32,484 nt of DNA from Opitutia bacterium (lineage in GTDB: Bacteria > Verrucomicrobiota > Verrucomicrobiia > Opitutales > Opitutaceae): the NCBI GenBank assembly GCA_003142955.1, contig PLOH01000057.1, positions 24,050 to 56,533 on the forward strand, in the 5' to 3' direction. A program made the translations under genes and the position numbers. The notes below the pieces were generated by a model. That model was not told the origin of the DNA. It saw only the letters and a program-made list of their open reading frames with translations, and did not search any database. Shown piece by piece: positions 15,488 through 24,303 of this stretch (position 1 is the first letter of the stretch; every line of letters starts with the position of its first letter).

Positions 15488-15518
15488 CGACCGGAACGCT
15501 ACCCTCGGATTCCGGTCG
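15488..15518. promoter_or_regulatory. Inverted repeat between manA and ftsK
   Basis: CGACCGGAA (15488-15496) is exactly inverted as TTCCGGTCG (15510-15518) with a 13-nt centre, 20 bp before the ftsK start codon. The spacing would suit a dimeric repressor operator. In RNA it would be a hairpin in the ftsK leader. No regulator can be named. Confidence 0.4.
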
Positions 15519-15537
15519 AAGTTCCGCCGTTACACAA

Positions 15538-17982
15538 ATGTCCAGATCTGGGAATTCAAACCCAAAGAACGCTTCCCCATTCGACGGTCCCCGCCACCGC
15601 CCGAAGTGGTTTGCCGCCAGCATCTGTTTTTTGTTCGGCGCCTGGCTGTTGATCACGCTCCTGGATTATCTGCCGCAACAGAGCCACGAGTTCCAGATCG
15701 GCAATAGACTGCCAGCGCCGCCACCCAATCTGGGCGGCTCGTGGGGCGCGGAGATCGCTTGGGAGTGCCTGCACTGGCTCGGGATCAGCACTTGGATCAT
15801 TCCGATCTTTCTGCTTTGGTTTTCTTGGGTCGCGGTGCGGAACGCCCGTCGGTTTGTCTTCACCAGGGCTTTCGCGATGCTGCTCTGCATCGCGACTGCC
15901 TCCGGTTTGGCGGACATGATCGGAAATTTCAGGAGCGACCGTTTTACCGACGGGCTGGGAGGAACAATCGGCCGGCTGCTCTATGGTGATTTATTGAAGG
16001 ACACGGTCGGCGTCGTCGGCGCGGGGCTGCTATTGGGAACGTTTTACATCATCACGCTAGCCTTCATCTTCAGCCGCGATGTTGGCGCGGAGATAGAGAA
16101 AGCCCTGGCATGGATTCATTCCTGGCGTCTCCGGCGGGCCCAGTACGTCGCCGAGCGCGCTGAACAGGCGAAGAAGGAGCGGGAGCTGAAGGAAAAGGCC
16201 AGCGCCGCCAAGGTCGCCGCCGCCGGCCTGATGCCGCCGATGGGCGCAAAAAAGCAGCTGGTCATTCCCAAGACCAAGGAAGACATCGCCCGCGAAGGAG
16301 TGCCCGCCAAGACCCCGGAGTCCGCCGCGCCCGACCGGCCCGCCACCGGATCAAAGCCGCCCGTCGAACCGCCCGCATCCGCTTCAAGGCCCTCGGTTCC
16401 GCCGCTGGGCAAGCTCAATATCGTCAAGCCGGAGGAAACCAGGAAGGCCAAAGGCGTGCCCGTGGCGCGCGCCGATGACAACTATCAATTCCCTCCCCTT
16501 TCCCTCTTGCGCGAGCCCGTCACCGTCGATGCGAGTTCGAGTGAGGAGGAGCATCGCCAGAACGCCGAGAACCTGCTGCGGATCCTGGGTGAATTCAACG
16601 TCGAGGTAACGCTGGGGGAAATCCACGTCGGGCCGGTCATCACGCGCTACGAGGTCGTTCCCGCTGCCGGCGTCCGCGTGGAAAAGATCTCGGGCCTCGA
16701 CAAGAATATCGCCCTCGGCATGCGCGCCCAGTCGGTCCGCATCATGGCGCCGATTCCCGGGAAGGCCGCCGTCGGCGTCGAGGTGCCCAACCTGAAGGCG
16801 ACCCCGGTGGGCCTGCGCGAGATTCTGGAATCGGAGGACTGGGCGGGCGCCAAGGCCGACCTGCCGATCGCGCTCGGCAAGGACGTCAGCGGCAAGCCGC
16901 TCGTGTCGGATCTCGCGAAGATGCCTCACCTGCTGATCGCCGGCGCCACCGGATCGGGCAAGTCCGTCTGCATTAATGCCATCATTTCCTCGATCCTTTA
17001 CCACGCCAGTCCGCGGGATGTGCGCCTGCTCATGGTCGACCCGAAGATCGTTGAATTGAAGATGTTCAACGTCTTGCCGCACATGCTGATCCCGGTGGTC
17101 ACCGAGGCGAAGAAGGTGCCCGCCGCGCTCAAGTGGCTGCTGAAGGAAATGGAAAAGCGGTACCAGATTTTCGCCCGGGTCGGGGTGCGCAACATCAGCA
17201 GTTTCAACAGCCGAAAGAAATCCCCGAAATCCGGATCCGCGCCGGCAACGGAAACCCAGGCCACGCTCGACGTCGTCAACGGCGAGGAACTCGAAATCCC
17301 CGACCACATGCATTACATCGTGGCCATCATCGACGAACTCGCGGACTTGATGATGGTGTCGCCAGCGGAAATCGAGACCCTGGTCGCGCGGCTGGCCCAA
17401 CTGGCGCGTGCCACCGGCATCCACATCATCATCGCCACCCAGCGCCCGTCCGTGAATGTCATTACGGGCGTGATCAAGGCGAACCTGCCCTCGCGCATCG
17501 CCTTCCAGGTCGCCTCCCAAATTGATTCACGGACCATCATCGACACCAAGGGTGCCGAGACTCTGATCGGCCGTGGCGACATGCTCTTCTCTCCCCCGGG
17601 TTCCTCCAAGCTGGTGCGGGCGCAGGGAGCGATGGTCTCCGACGAGGAGATCAATGGCATCATCGAGTTCCTCAAGCGGAACGGTCCGCCAGTCTATGCG
17701 CAGGATGTCCAGGCACACATCGACCAGGCGGCGAAGGAAGATGACGAAGACGAGGAGGATGGCGACGACGACGAAATGGGCGACGATGAGGAATTGTACC
17801 AGCAAGCGATGGAAGTCCTCAAAACCACCCGCCGCGCCTCCACCTCGATGCTCCAACGCCGCCTGCGCATCGGCTACAATCGCGCGGCCCGGATCATGGA
17901 GTTAATGGAGGAGAAAGGTGTCGTGGGACCCGAGAACGGCGCCCAGCCGCGCGAGATCCTGGTCGACCTGGAAAAGCTCTAG
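15538..17982 (+). CDS. ftsK: DNA translocase FtsK/SpoIIIE
   Basis: FtsK pumps chromosome ends through the closing septum and helps dimer resolution. The 814-residue protein has about four N-terminal membrane spans (roughly residues 20-185) and a charged, Pro-rich linker (about 200-310). A RecA-like motor follows, with Walker A GATGSGKS at 469-476 and Walker B VAIIDELADLM (Asp599, Glu600), plus ATQRPSVNVITG and FQVASQIDSRTIID. The C-terminal winged-helix gamma domain carries LQRRLRIGYNRAARIMELME. Between motor and gamma domain lies a strongly acidic run at residues 734-752 (mostly Asp and Glu). Start ATG 15538 has no clear Shine-Dalgarno sequence. The RodZ-like gene follows after 72 bp on the same strand. 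Confidence 0.97.
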   Translation: MSRSGNSNPKNASPFDGPRHRPKWFAASICFLFGAWLLITLLDYLPQQSHEFQIGNRLPAPPPNLGGSWGAEIAWECLHWLGISTWIIPIFLLWFSWVAVRNARRFVFTRAFAMLLCIATASGLADMIGNFRSDRFTDGLGGTIGRLLYGDLLKDTVGVVGAGLLLGTFYIITLAFIFSRDVGAEIEKALAWIHSWRLRRAQYVAERAEQAKKERELKEKASAAKVAAAGLMPPMGAKKQLVIPKTKEDIAREGVPAKTPESAAPDRPATGSKPPVEPPASASRPSVPPLGKLNIVKPEETRKAKGVPVARADDNYQFPPLSLLREPVTVDASSSEEEHRQNAENLLRILGEFNVEVTLGEIHVGPVITRYEVVPAAGVRVEKISGLDKNIALGMRAQSVRIMAPIPGKAAVGVEVPNLKATPVGLREILESEDWAGAKADLPIALGKDVSGKPLVSDLAKMPHLLIAGATGSGKSVCINAIISSILYHASPRDVRLLMVDPKIVELKMFNVLPHMLIPVVTEAKKVPAALKWLLKEMEKRYQIFARVGVRNISSFNSRKKSPKSGSAPATETQATLDVVNGEELEIPDHMHYIVAIIDELADLMMVSPAEIETLVARLAQLARATGIHIIIATQRPSVNVITGVIKANLPSRIAFQVASQIDSRTIIDTKGAETLIGRGDMLFSPPGSSKLVRAQGAMVSDEEINGIIEFLKRNGPPVYAQDVQAHIDQAAKEDDEDEEDGDDDEMGDDEELYQQAMEVLKTTRRASTSMLQRRLRIGYNRAARIMELMEEKGVVGPENGAQPREILVDLEKL

Positions 17983-18054
17983 ACCGCGCCCGGCCGGGGC
18001 GGCCCCGCAAAAATCGGTCTTCCAATCCGCCGACAAATTGCATACCTGACTGCT

Positions 18055-18852
18055 ATGCAGACTATCGGCGAGCGACTCGAAGAAGCCCGCAAACGCAAGG
18101 GGATCTCCATCCGCGAAGCTTCGGAAGCGACCAAGATCCGGAGCGAGTATTTGCACAAACTCGAGAGCAACAGCTTCGATTTCAACCTGCCCGAGATTTA
18201 CATCCGCGGGTTCCTGCGCAACTACGCGGTTTATCTCAAGCTCAATGGCGACAAGCTGATGGCCGACTACAGGACGCTGATCCCCAGCGAGGGGCGCACC
18301 TCGCGCCGCGACAACCGCGAGATTTATGGCCGCGTGGATCTCGGACCTACGCCCACGCGCACCGCCACAACCGATTCGGCTCCCGCCACGGTAGATTCCA
18401 CAGCTCCCTCCCCGTCGACATCGGTCAACGTCCGTTCGACCAACTTTCCAGCTTCCGCCAACACTAGTGCCGCCCCGATTGACGCCGGGTTGGTCATCAA
18501 GATCGCGATGGCCGCGGCCGCGGTTGTCCTTCTCCTCGCGCTCTATTTCGGCATCCGGGCCGTTTCCGGAGGCTCGGCAAAGCCGGCGATAACGGAAGTC
18601 AAGCCCGTCGCCCAGCAGACGCAGACCCTGATGCTCACCGCCATCGGTCCCGTTGATGTCCAGGTGCGCGAAGAGACGGTCGACGGCCCGATTGTCTGGA
18701 AAGGCCACCTGGAAGCCAACGACAACCATTCGCTGACCAAGCGCGGCAAAGTGTACCTTACGGCCAGCGAGATGAGCAACCTGCAGATTGAAATCGGCGG
18801 CAAGCGCGCTCCCAATCAGTATTCGGGCCGCCTTACCGTGCAGATCCCATAG
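18055..18852 (+). CDS. RodZ-like membrane protein with helix-turn-helix
   Basis: The 265-residue protein starts with a Xre-like helix-turn-helix of the HTH_25 type: IGERLEEARKRKGISIREAS, then SEYLHKLESNSFDFNLPEIY and GFLRNYAVYL. A Ser/Thr/Pro/Ala linker follows at about 95-142, then one membrane span at about 146-168. The periplasmic domain (LMLTAIGPVDVQVREE, then KGHLEANDNHSL) fits DUF4115. This arrangement matches RodZ, which ties MreB filaments to the inner membrane and shapes rod elongation. It lies directly after ftsK, another cell-envelope and division gene. The HTH may not bind DNA. A weaker alternative is a membrane-anchored regulator. Confidence 0.85.
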   Translation: MQTIGERLEEARKRKGISIREASEATKIRSEYLHKLESNSFDFNLPEIYIRGFLRNYAVYLKLNGDKLMADYRTLIPSEGRTSRRDNREIYGRVDLGPTPTRTATTDSAPATVDSTAPSPSTSVNVRSTNFPASANTSAAPIDAGLVIKIAMAAAAVVLLLALYFGIRAVSGGSAKPAITEVKPVAQQTQTLMLTAIGPVDVQVREETVDGPIVWKGHLEANDNHSLTKRGKVYLTASEMSNLQIEIGGKRAPNQYSGRLTVQIP

Positions 18853-18897
18853 CTGCGGCGGTCTGGTCTGGCAGACTGCACATCGGAGCGATTCGGA

Positions 18898-18965
18898 TGT
18901 AGGGCGGGGTCGCCGCACCCCGCCGCGTTCGGTGAAATGGCGGGATCCGGCGATCCCGCCCTACA
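18898..18965. repeat. Dispersed palindrome TGTAGGGC...GCCCTACA
   Basis: Outer arms TGTAGGGCGGG (18898-18908) and CCCGCCCTACA (18955-18965) are exact inverses. The inner segments GTCGCCGCACCCCGCC and GGCGGGATCCGGCGATC also pair in part. It sits between convergent genes (RodZ-like and the unknown minus-strand gene), where it may serve as a bidirectional transcription end. The GTAGGGC/GCCCTAC ends recur at 26585-26655 and 31411-31480. Confidence 0.7.
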
Positions 18966-19026
18966 ATGTTGCGTCAGACAATCCGTGGAACTGCGTCCGA
19001 GAACCGCCCCGGCCGCAGGACCCGAC

Positions 19027-19557
19027 TTACCGGAGCCCAACCGGCGGCCCAAGGATCTCCCTTAACATAACGGCCCGGCGTAATCCGCCCCGGCTGAGCA
19101 GTTCCGGCAGCGACTGGTCGGCGGGCTCCGCCACCGCAGTCGCGACCATCGTCGCGCGTGAGCGCTTCGCCGCCTCCAATTCGCGGACCCGCTCGGCCAT
19201 CTCCTGCTGTCGCTTGAGCTCGGCCGCAATCTTCCCGTCGGCCAACGCCGCCACCGGAATCGGAGGTTCCACCCGGACCGGCTGGATCTCCTCGATCATC
19301 GGAGGCGCCGCCGGAAATGGCCTCGATTCTTCCGCATCATCGTCCGACCGCGGCGCCGCTGGAGCGAGCCCGCGCCGCTCCATGATCCGCCGTCGAATCT
19401 CCTCCTGGATGCGGCGCGTGCGTTCCTCCTGGGTGGTCGTGGGAGTTGCTCGCCGGGCCTCCTCGGCTTCCGTCGGCTTCTTTAAGCGCTGCAAGATGCC
19501 CACCACCGCGATGGCGACCAAAAAGAGGATTTGGATATGATTGAGGACCCATTCCAT
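19027..19557 (-). CDS. Membrane-anchored protein of unknown function
   Basis: The 176-residue protein starts MEWVLNHIQILFLVAIAVVG, a short N-terminal membrane anchor, and then becomes charged and helix-prone. Arg/Glu-rich segments (about 35-62, TQEERTRRIQEEIRRRIMER) and a second coiled-coil-like segment (about 112-132, AAELKRQQEMAERVRELEAA) flank a Pro-rich linker. It ends with LRRAVMLREILGPPVGLR, a basic patch followed by a short tail. I recognise no known family. It begins 41 bp after floA in the same direction, so it is likely the last gene of the nfeD-nfeD-floA operon and a partner of that membrane system. This role is inferred only from position. Confidence 0.75.
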   Translation of the reverse strand: MEWVLNHIQILFLVAIAVVGILQRLKKPTEAEEARRATPTTTQEERTRRIQEEIRRRIMERRGLAPAAPRSDDDAEESRPFPAAPPMIEEIQPVRVEPPIPVAALADGKIAAELKRQQEMAERVRELEAAKRSRATMVATAVAEPADQSLPELLSRGGLRRAVMLREILGPPVGLR

Positions 19558-19598
19558 AGCAGAGAAGTCCCGCCGGTCCAGTTTGCCTGCGCCGCCGC

Positions 19599-20606
19599 CT
19601 ATTTCTTCCCGCCTTCGGGCTGCGCGATCGCGCCCCGCATATCGGTATCGGCCTGGATGTTTTGCATCCGGTAATAGTCCATCACGCCGAGGTGGCCGCT
19701 GCGAAACGCCTCGGCCATCGCGAGCGGCACCTGCGCCTGCGCTTCGACGACTTTCGCCTGCATTTCCTGCACCCGCGCTTTCATCTCCTGCTCCAGGGCC
19801 ACCGCCGCGGCGCGGCGGATTTCGGCCTGCGCCTGAGCCATGTTCTTGTTCGCCTCGGCCTGGGCCACCTGCAGCGCCGCGCCGACGTTCACGCCGACGT
19901 CGACGTCGGCAATGTCGATGGAAAGAATCTCGAACGCCGTGCCTGCATCGAGGCCGCGTGCCAGCACGGTCTTCGAAATGCTGTCCGGCGATTCGAGCAC
20001 GGTCTTGTAGCTTTCGGCCGAGCCGATGGTCGTTACGATTCCCTCACCCACGCGCGCGATGATGGTGTTTTCCTTCGCCCCTCCGACAAAGCGGTCGAGG
20101 TTGGTCCGCACGGTCACGCGCGCCTTCACCTTCACCTGAATTCCGTCCTTGGCCACACCATCGATCGTCGGCCGGCCCCCCTCCGGATTCGGACAGTCGA
20201 TCACTTTCGGATCCACCGACGTGCGTACGGCCTCGACCACGCTCTTGCCCGAGCCCTTGGTCGCGAGGTCGATGGCACAAGCCCGGTCCCAGTTAAGCTC
20301 GATGCCGGCTTTTTTTGCGGCGATGATGGCCTGTACGGTGGGCACCACATTGCCGCCCGCCTGGAAGTGCGAGGCGATCTGGTCAATGTCGATCGGGATT
20401 CCGGCGCGCACGGCGGTGATGCGGGCATCGACGATCAGCCCGTAAGGGATGCTGGCCAGCTTCAACGCGATCAGCTTCGACATGGAAACCGATGCGCCGT
20501 TGAAGAGCGCCTTCACGTAGGCCCCGATGAGGCTGATGACGATCGTGCCAACCACCAGCGCGATAATGCCGACAATGACGACTACCCCGACAATAAACGG
20601 ATTCAT
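19599..20606 (-). CDS. floA: Flotillin-like protein FloA
   Basis: FloA is an SPFH-domain membrane scaffold that marks fluid lipid microdomains. The 335-residue protein has the expected N-terminal membrane segment (about residues 3-28). The conserved core includes [39 protein letters not shown] and [20 protein letters not shown] long Ala/Glu/Gln-rich C-terminal helix ([20 protein letters not shown]) ends in the short tail EGGKK. Start ATG 20606 ([14 protein letters not shown]) is the family start, and the open frame upstream to 21014 only overlaps the NfeD gene in another frame. Downstream of short NfeD by 14 bp, it fits the usual NfeD-FloA pairing. Confidence 0.96.
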   Translation of the reverse strand: MNPFIVGVVVIVGIIALVVGTIVISLIGAYVKALFNGASVSMSKLIALKLASIPYGLIVDARITAVRAGIPIDIDQIASHFQAGGNVVPTVQAIIAAKKAGIELNWDRACAIDLATKGSGKSVVEAVRTSVDPKVIDCPNPEGGRPTIDGVAKDGIQVKVKARVTVRTNLDRFVGGAKENTIIARVGEGIVTTIGSAESYKTVLESPDSISKTVLARGLDAGTAFEILSIDIADVDVGVNVGAALQVAQAEANKNMAQAQAEIRRAAAVALEQEMKARVQEMQAKVVEAQAQVPLAMAEAFRSGHLGVMDYYRMQNIQADTDMRGAIAQPEGGKK

Positions 20607-20620
20607 AGTAAGATGAAGGT

Positions 20621-21088
20621 TCAGATTTCGGAAACAATCAGACGGAAATTGTCGAGCCCCACCACTTTCAGACGAGCGCCGACCGCCACGTGACCGCTGC
20701 GACAGTACGCCTCGTAGCGGCGGTCCTCGATCCGCACATACCCGCCCGGAGCCAGCGTCGTTTCGGCCACCGCCTCGCGGCCGACCACGTCGTCCGGATT
20801 CGCCGGCGGCGGCTGACTGGTGGCATGCAGCGTCGTGTCCATGGTGAACTTCTTGGCAAGACGCGAGCGCGGCAGCCAGAAGAACTCCAGGTAGATCACG
20901 GCCGCCAGCGCCGCCAGCGCCATCACGACGGCCAGCGCACCGCCCAGCGGGCCGAACAGGCCAAAGGCGTTGATCACGCCCAGCACCATGCAAACGCAGC
21001 CAGCGATCCCGCACAAGGGGCCGGGCGTCACCACCTCTAGTGCGAGCAAGATGATGCCAAGAGCAAAAAAGACGATCAGTAAGCTCAT
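20621..21088 (-). CDS. Short NfeD-like membrane protein
   Basis: The 155-residue protein has N-terminal spans ([23 protein letters not shown] and two further hydrophobic segments to about residue 68). The C-terminal OB-fold domain, with [30 protein letters not shown] and [16 protein letters not shown], is the typical NfeD C-domain. It has no protease domain. Its ATG overlaps the stop of the long NfeD gene in the form ATGA, so the two are translationally coupled. NfeD-short proteins are thought to assist SPFH proteins such as FloA, encoded immediately downstream. Confidence 0.92.
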   Translation of the reverse strand: MSLLIVFFALGIILLALEVVTPGPLCGIAGCVCMVLGVINAFGLFGPLGGALAVVMALAALAAVIYLEFFWLPRSRLAKKFTMDTTLHATSQPPPANPDDVVGREAVAETTLAPGGYVRIEDRRYEAYCRSGHVAVGARLKVVGLDNFRLIVSEI

Positions 21089-22578
21089 GTCCGAATGGTC
21101 TCCACCTCCAAATTGAAATCCGAAGCTCGTTTCACCACGACCACGGTTCCGGCCGGGGCCGACCCCACTGCGAGCTTCGCCTGGTAGCGACGGCCGTCGA
21201 TCTCGATCTGGCCGCTGGGGAAAAGCCCGCTCACCACCACGCCGCGGGCTCCGATAAGCGAGGCCGCAGCCGCGCCCGCATCCGGCGACGATCCGGCAAC
21301 CTGTGCCGAGGTGGCGCCGGCCGCCTGCAGCACCATCCGGTCCCAAATCCAGCCTTTCGGCAGAAAACGCGCGAGCAGCGCGCCCAGGATCAGCGCCAGG
21401 GCCAAGCCGATGCCAAGGTTGATGAGCGGCGCGAGAAAGAGATCCCCGGAAACCGCGATGGTCACGGGTTCATTGGGCCAGATGTCGGCCATCGCCCACA
21501 CCAGCGAACCGAGCATGAGCGCCACGCCGCTCATCGCCATCACCGCCACGCCCGGAAAGAAAAAGACCTCCACCGCCAGCAGCAGGAGCCCGACGGCAAA
21601 CAGAATCATCGGTTCGTGACCGGAGAAGCCCGCCACATAATGCCCCAGGAACACGAGCGCCAGCAGGGCGATTCCGGCAATACCAAAGATGCCAAATCCG
21701 GGCGTCTTGAACTCGATGATCAGGCAGACCACACCCAATCCCATCAGGATCGGAGCGATCGCGTTGAGCCACACTGCCAGTTGCTCCGACCAAGTAACCT
21801 CGAGCTGGACGATCTCATAGCCATGCACGCTGAATTTCTGCCGCAGTAGGTCGTCAATGTCCCCGGCGATGCCGGCCGCGAGCAGCGGACGGGGCGGGTC
21901 GCCATAGGTCTTCGACGCCTCGGTTGCCGTGAGCGAAAGCAACTCTCCCTTCGGCTTGATGACCAGATCGCCGATCTTGAGCTCGTAATCCTTGTCAATC
22001 ATCGCCGAAATCACCTGGCCGCGGTAGCCCTTGCCTTCGGAAATGGCGCGCACGCGGGCCTTCAGGTAACTGACGACCTTGAGCCTCATCGTTTCGTCGA
22101 TATCCTGGCCGGTCGAAGTCACCGGCGCAGCGGCGCCGATCACGCTGCCGGGGGCGAACCAGATCTCCTGGGTCGTCGCCGAGACAAAGGCGCCAGCCGA
22201 CATCGCCTCCTTGTCAACATAGGCGATCGTCTGCCCGGGAAACTTCTCAATCGCCTTCATGATCTCGAAGGTCACATTAAGCGCGCCGCCCGGGGTCTCC
22301 AGGTCGAGCACCACCACCTCCGCCTTGCGCTCAATGGCCTCCTTCAGGCCGCGCCGCAAAATATAGAGCACGGGCGTCCCAATCTCGTCGCGCATCGGCA
22401 CGACGTAGACCGTGACCTTGTGATTCGGCTCCAGGTGCCCGACTCCGCGCGCCTCCACCGCCGAAGAAGGGTTCCCGCCCGCCGATTCCGAACCGGCCGC
22501 GCGCGGCCCCTCGGCCGCTGAGGTCATGAGCACTCCGAGCAGACCCAAGAGGCAGCAGTGGAGGATTCGGGCGAGCAT
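21085..22578 (-). CDS. Long NfeD, membrane-bound ClpP-class serine protease
   Basis: The 497-residue protein has a signal peptide ([18 protein letters not shown]), a ClpP-class protease domain (about 54-290), four to six membrane spans (about 290-430) and a C-terminal OB-fold domain ([25 protein letters not shown]). The putative nucleophile is Ser127 in [11 protein letters not shown], preceded by [14 protein letters not shown]. The general-base lysine is probably Lys167 or Lys173 by spacing to the archaeal 1510 protease. I chose ATG 22578 rather than 22638, since it starts the signal peptide directly. Such proteases cleave short hydrophobic segments of membrane proteins. It is the first gene of the NfeD-FloA operon and is divergent from the epimerase gene. 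Confidence 0.92.
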   Translation of the reverse strand: MLARILHCCLLGLLGVLMTSAAEGPRAAGSESAGGNPSSAVEARGVGHLEPNHKVTVYVVPMRDEIGTPVLYILRRGLKEAIERKAEVVVLDLETPGGALNVTFEIMKAIEKFPGQTIAYVDKEAMSAGAFVSATTQEIWFAPGSVIGAAAPVTSTGQDIDETMRLKVVSYLKARVRAISEGKGYRGQVISAMIDKDYELKIGDLVIKPKGELLSLTATEASKTYGDPPRPLLAAGIAGDIDDLLRQKFSVHGYEIVQLEVTWSEQLAVWLNAIAPILMGLGVVCLIIEFKTPGFGIFGIAGIALLALVFLGHYVAGFSGHEPMILFAVGLLLLAVEVFFFPGVAVMAMSGVALMLGSLVWAMADIWPNEPVTIAVSGDLFLAPLINLGIGLALALILGALLARFLPKGWIWDRMVLQAAGATSAQVAGSSPDAGAAAASLIGARGVVVSGLFPSGQIEIDGRRYQAKLAVGSAPAGTVVVVKRASDFNLEVETIRT

Positions 22579-22678
22579 GGAGCGACCAGACTGGCACCGC
22601 GCGCGTGCGGAAGCAAGCACCCCGATGCGCATCTGCACGGGCGCAGGTGGAGCGCGCTCGCCGTCGCGGCTTGCTCAC

Positions 22679-22731
22679 GGGCGCAGGCAAGCTGCGCCCC
22701 TACCCTACAACACCGGCGTCATGTTGTAGGG
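22679..22731. repeat. Back-to-back dispersed palindromes in a divergent spacer
   Basis: The hairpin GGGCGCAG (22679-22686) / CTGCGCCC (22692-22699) is followed by CCCTACAACA (22703-22712) / TGTTGTAGGG (22722-22731). A further GC-rich copy, GGGGCGCGCC...GGGCGCG type, continues to about 22755. The first hairpin has the same arms as 11326-11346. The spacer between the divergent NfeD and epimerase genes (22579-22830) must hold both promoters. I see no clear promoter boxes in it. Confidence 0.65.
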
Positions 22732-22830
22732 GCGCGCCTCGCGCGCGCCCGCAATTGCGGGCAGGCCAGGCAAAAAACATGTGCAAAATGTCTTTGTCCA
22801 GTTCCGTGTCATCCTGTATGGTGATGGCAG

Positions 22831-23754
22831 ATGGAAAAGATCCCCTACCTCGGCCATACGCTGACCCGCTGGCAGGTGGGTCCGTCGACCTTTCTCGCGC
22901 TGCCCGAGAAGGGCGCACGCCTCATGAACTGGCACGTGACGCTCGGCGACGGCACGGTGCGTGACGTCATTTATTGGCCCGAGCTGTCCACGCTCGACGA
23001 CATGGCCAAGGTGCGGGGCGGGAATCCCATCCTGTTCCCGTTTTGCGGACGCTCGTTCGATGCGGGCTTGATTCACCACTGGCGCGATGAAAACGGCACC
23101 CGCCGGCCGATGCCCATCCACGGACTCGCCCGCCAGGGGGAGTTTCAAGTCCAGCGCCTGGAAGAACGGGGGTTTACGGCGCTGTTTCAGCCGGGCGAGG
23201 AGGCGCGGGCGGCCTACCCGTACGACTATGAATTCACGGTCAGCTATCGGTTCGAGCCGCTGGCGGTCTTTGTGGAACTCCGCCTGCGCAACCTCGACAC
23301 CAAACCCATTCCGTGGTGCGCCGGCCACCACTTCTATTTCACCGTGCCCTGGGATGAAGCGCATACCCGAGGAGATTATTTCATCCGCATCCCCGCCCGG
23401 GCGACCCTGCGACAGAATCTTGATGACGGGCGGCTTCATCCCGGACCGCGGCTCGGACCGGAGGAATCACTCGCGAACAAGGATCTCATCGACGTTTTCC
23501 ATACCGCGCTCAAGAGCAATGCCGTCGTTTTCGGGGTCCGCGGCGGCGAGGACCGGATCACCGTACGCCTCGGCCCGGATCGGGTGCCCCCGAAGTCCGC
23601 CGCCATTGTCACTTGGACGCTGGCGGACGATTCGCCCTTTTACTGCGTCGAGCCTTGGATGGGACCGGCCAATGCACCGGAGCACCTCACCGGTCTCCGC
23701 CAGGTCGCACCAAGCGAGACGCAGACCTTCCTGGTTGAAGTCAGCTTGAAGTAA
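22831..23754 (+). CDS. Aldose 1-epimerase family protein
   Basis: The 307-residue protein has the galactose mutarotase fold. NPILFPFCGR lies at 65-74, the active-site histidines are in PIHGLARQGEF (His97) and WCAGHHFYF (His166/167), and the catalytic glutamate is in YCVEPWMGP (Glu274). These enzymes interconvert alpha and beta anomers of aldoses or, in the YeaD-like branch, hexose 6-phosphates. The NP.LFPF.GR and VEPWMG motifs leave the precise substrate open. The protein has no signal peptide and should be cytosolic. The start ATG 22831 is preceded by weak purine-rich sequence, and the frame begins with typical family sequence. Confidence 0.9.
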   Translation: MEKIPYLGHTLTRWQVGPSTFLALPEKGARLMNWHVTLGDGTVRDVIYWPELSTLDDMAKVRGGNPILFPFCGRSFDAGLIHHWRDENGTRRPMPIHGLARQGEFQVQRLEERGFTALFQPGEEARAAYPYDYEFTVSYRFEPLAVFVELRLRNLDTKPIPWCAGHHFYFTVPWDEAHTRGDYFIRIPARATLRQNLDDGRLHPGPRLGPEESLANKDLIDVFHTALKSNAVVFGVRGGEDRITVRLGPDRVPPKSAAIVTWTLADDSPFYCVEPWMGPANAPEHLTGLRQVAPSETQTFLVEVSLK

Positions 23755-23841
23755 TTCTCCGTCCGGCGGCCTCACGCCGCGACGCGCTAGTTTTTTGCTT
23801 CTGCCCTTGCCGTTCGGCCGCCACAACATTCTGTAGCCATC

Positions 23842-24246
23842 ATGCTGGTCCTGCCTCCAGACTTCGCCATCCTCGACATTGGTGGCACGGAAATTCTGAT
23901 CATCATGGTAATCGCGCTGCTGCTTTTCGGCAGCGAGCGACTGCCCGGTCTGGCCCGCAGCATGGGGAAGTCACTCCGTGAATTCAAGAAGGCGACCAGC
24001 GGCCTCGAAGAGGAGTTGAGGCGCGCCCTCGAAACTCCGCCACCTCCTCCCCGCCCGGCGGGGAAGGTGCCCTTTCCGCCCTTTCCGCCGCCGGCCGTCA
24101 CGCCGCCGCCCACCCCGCAGGCTGTCACCCCACCAAGGCCTGAGGACTCTCCATATCCGTATCCATATCCGCCAACGCCCCCCCCGCCAGCCGAGACGCC
24201 ACCGGCGGTCAATCTGCCGCCGCCAGAGGATTCTCCCCCTCCCTAA
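23842..24246 (+). CDS. TatA/TatB-like Sec-independent translocase component
   Basis: The 134-residue protein has a short N-terminal hydrophobic helix (ILIIMVIALLLFG, about 19-31) followed by the hinge SERLPGLARSMGKSLREFKKA and an amphipathic helix. This is the TatA/B signature. The first 12 residues (MLVLPPDFAILD) are longer than in most TatA proteins, so a later start is possible. The tail from about residue 70 is almost all proline with repeats such as PYPYPYPP and PPPPAETPP, ending PPPEDSPPP. The Tat pore translocates folded proteins. Whether this acts as TatA or TatB cannot be told, and no tatC lies in the window. Confidence 0.85.
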   Translation: MLVLPPDFAILDIGGTEILIIMVIALLLFGSERLPGLARSMGKSLREFKKATSGLEEELRRALETPPPPPRPAGKVPFPPFPPPAVTPPPTPQAVTPPRPEDSPYPYPYPPTPPPPAETPPAVNLPPPEDSPPP

Positions 24247-24303
24247 TGGTCAGCCCCCGGCAGTCGTTGGCTGCAGTGATGGCGGCGACTCTCGCTCCCT
24301 CCC

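Noticed and set aside
16384-17520. Long minus-strand frame opposite ftsK
   Set aside because: The plus strand carries all FtsK motifs. The antisense protein is His/Asp/Arg-rich and matches nothing.
17902-18918. Minus-strand frame opposite the RodZ-like gene
   Set aside because: It is antisense to a gene with clear helix-turn-helix and DUF4115 regions. No domain is visible in it.
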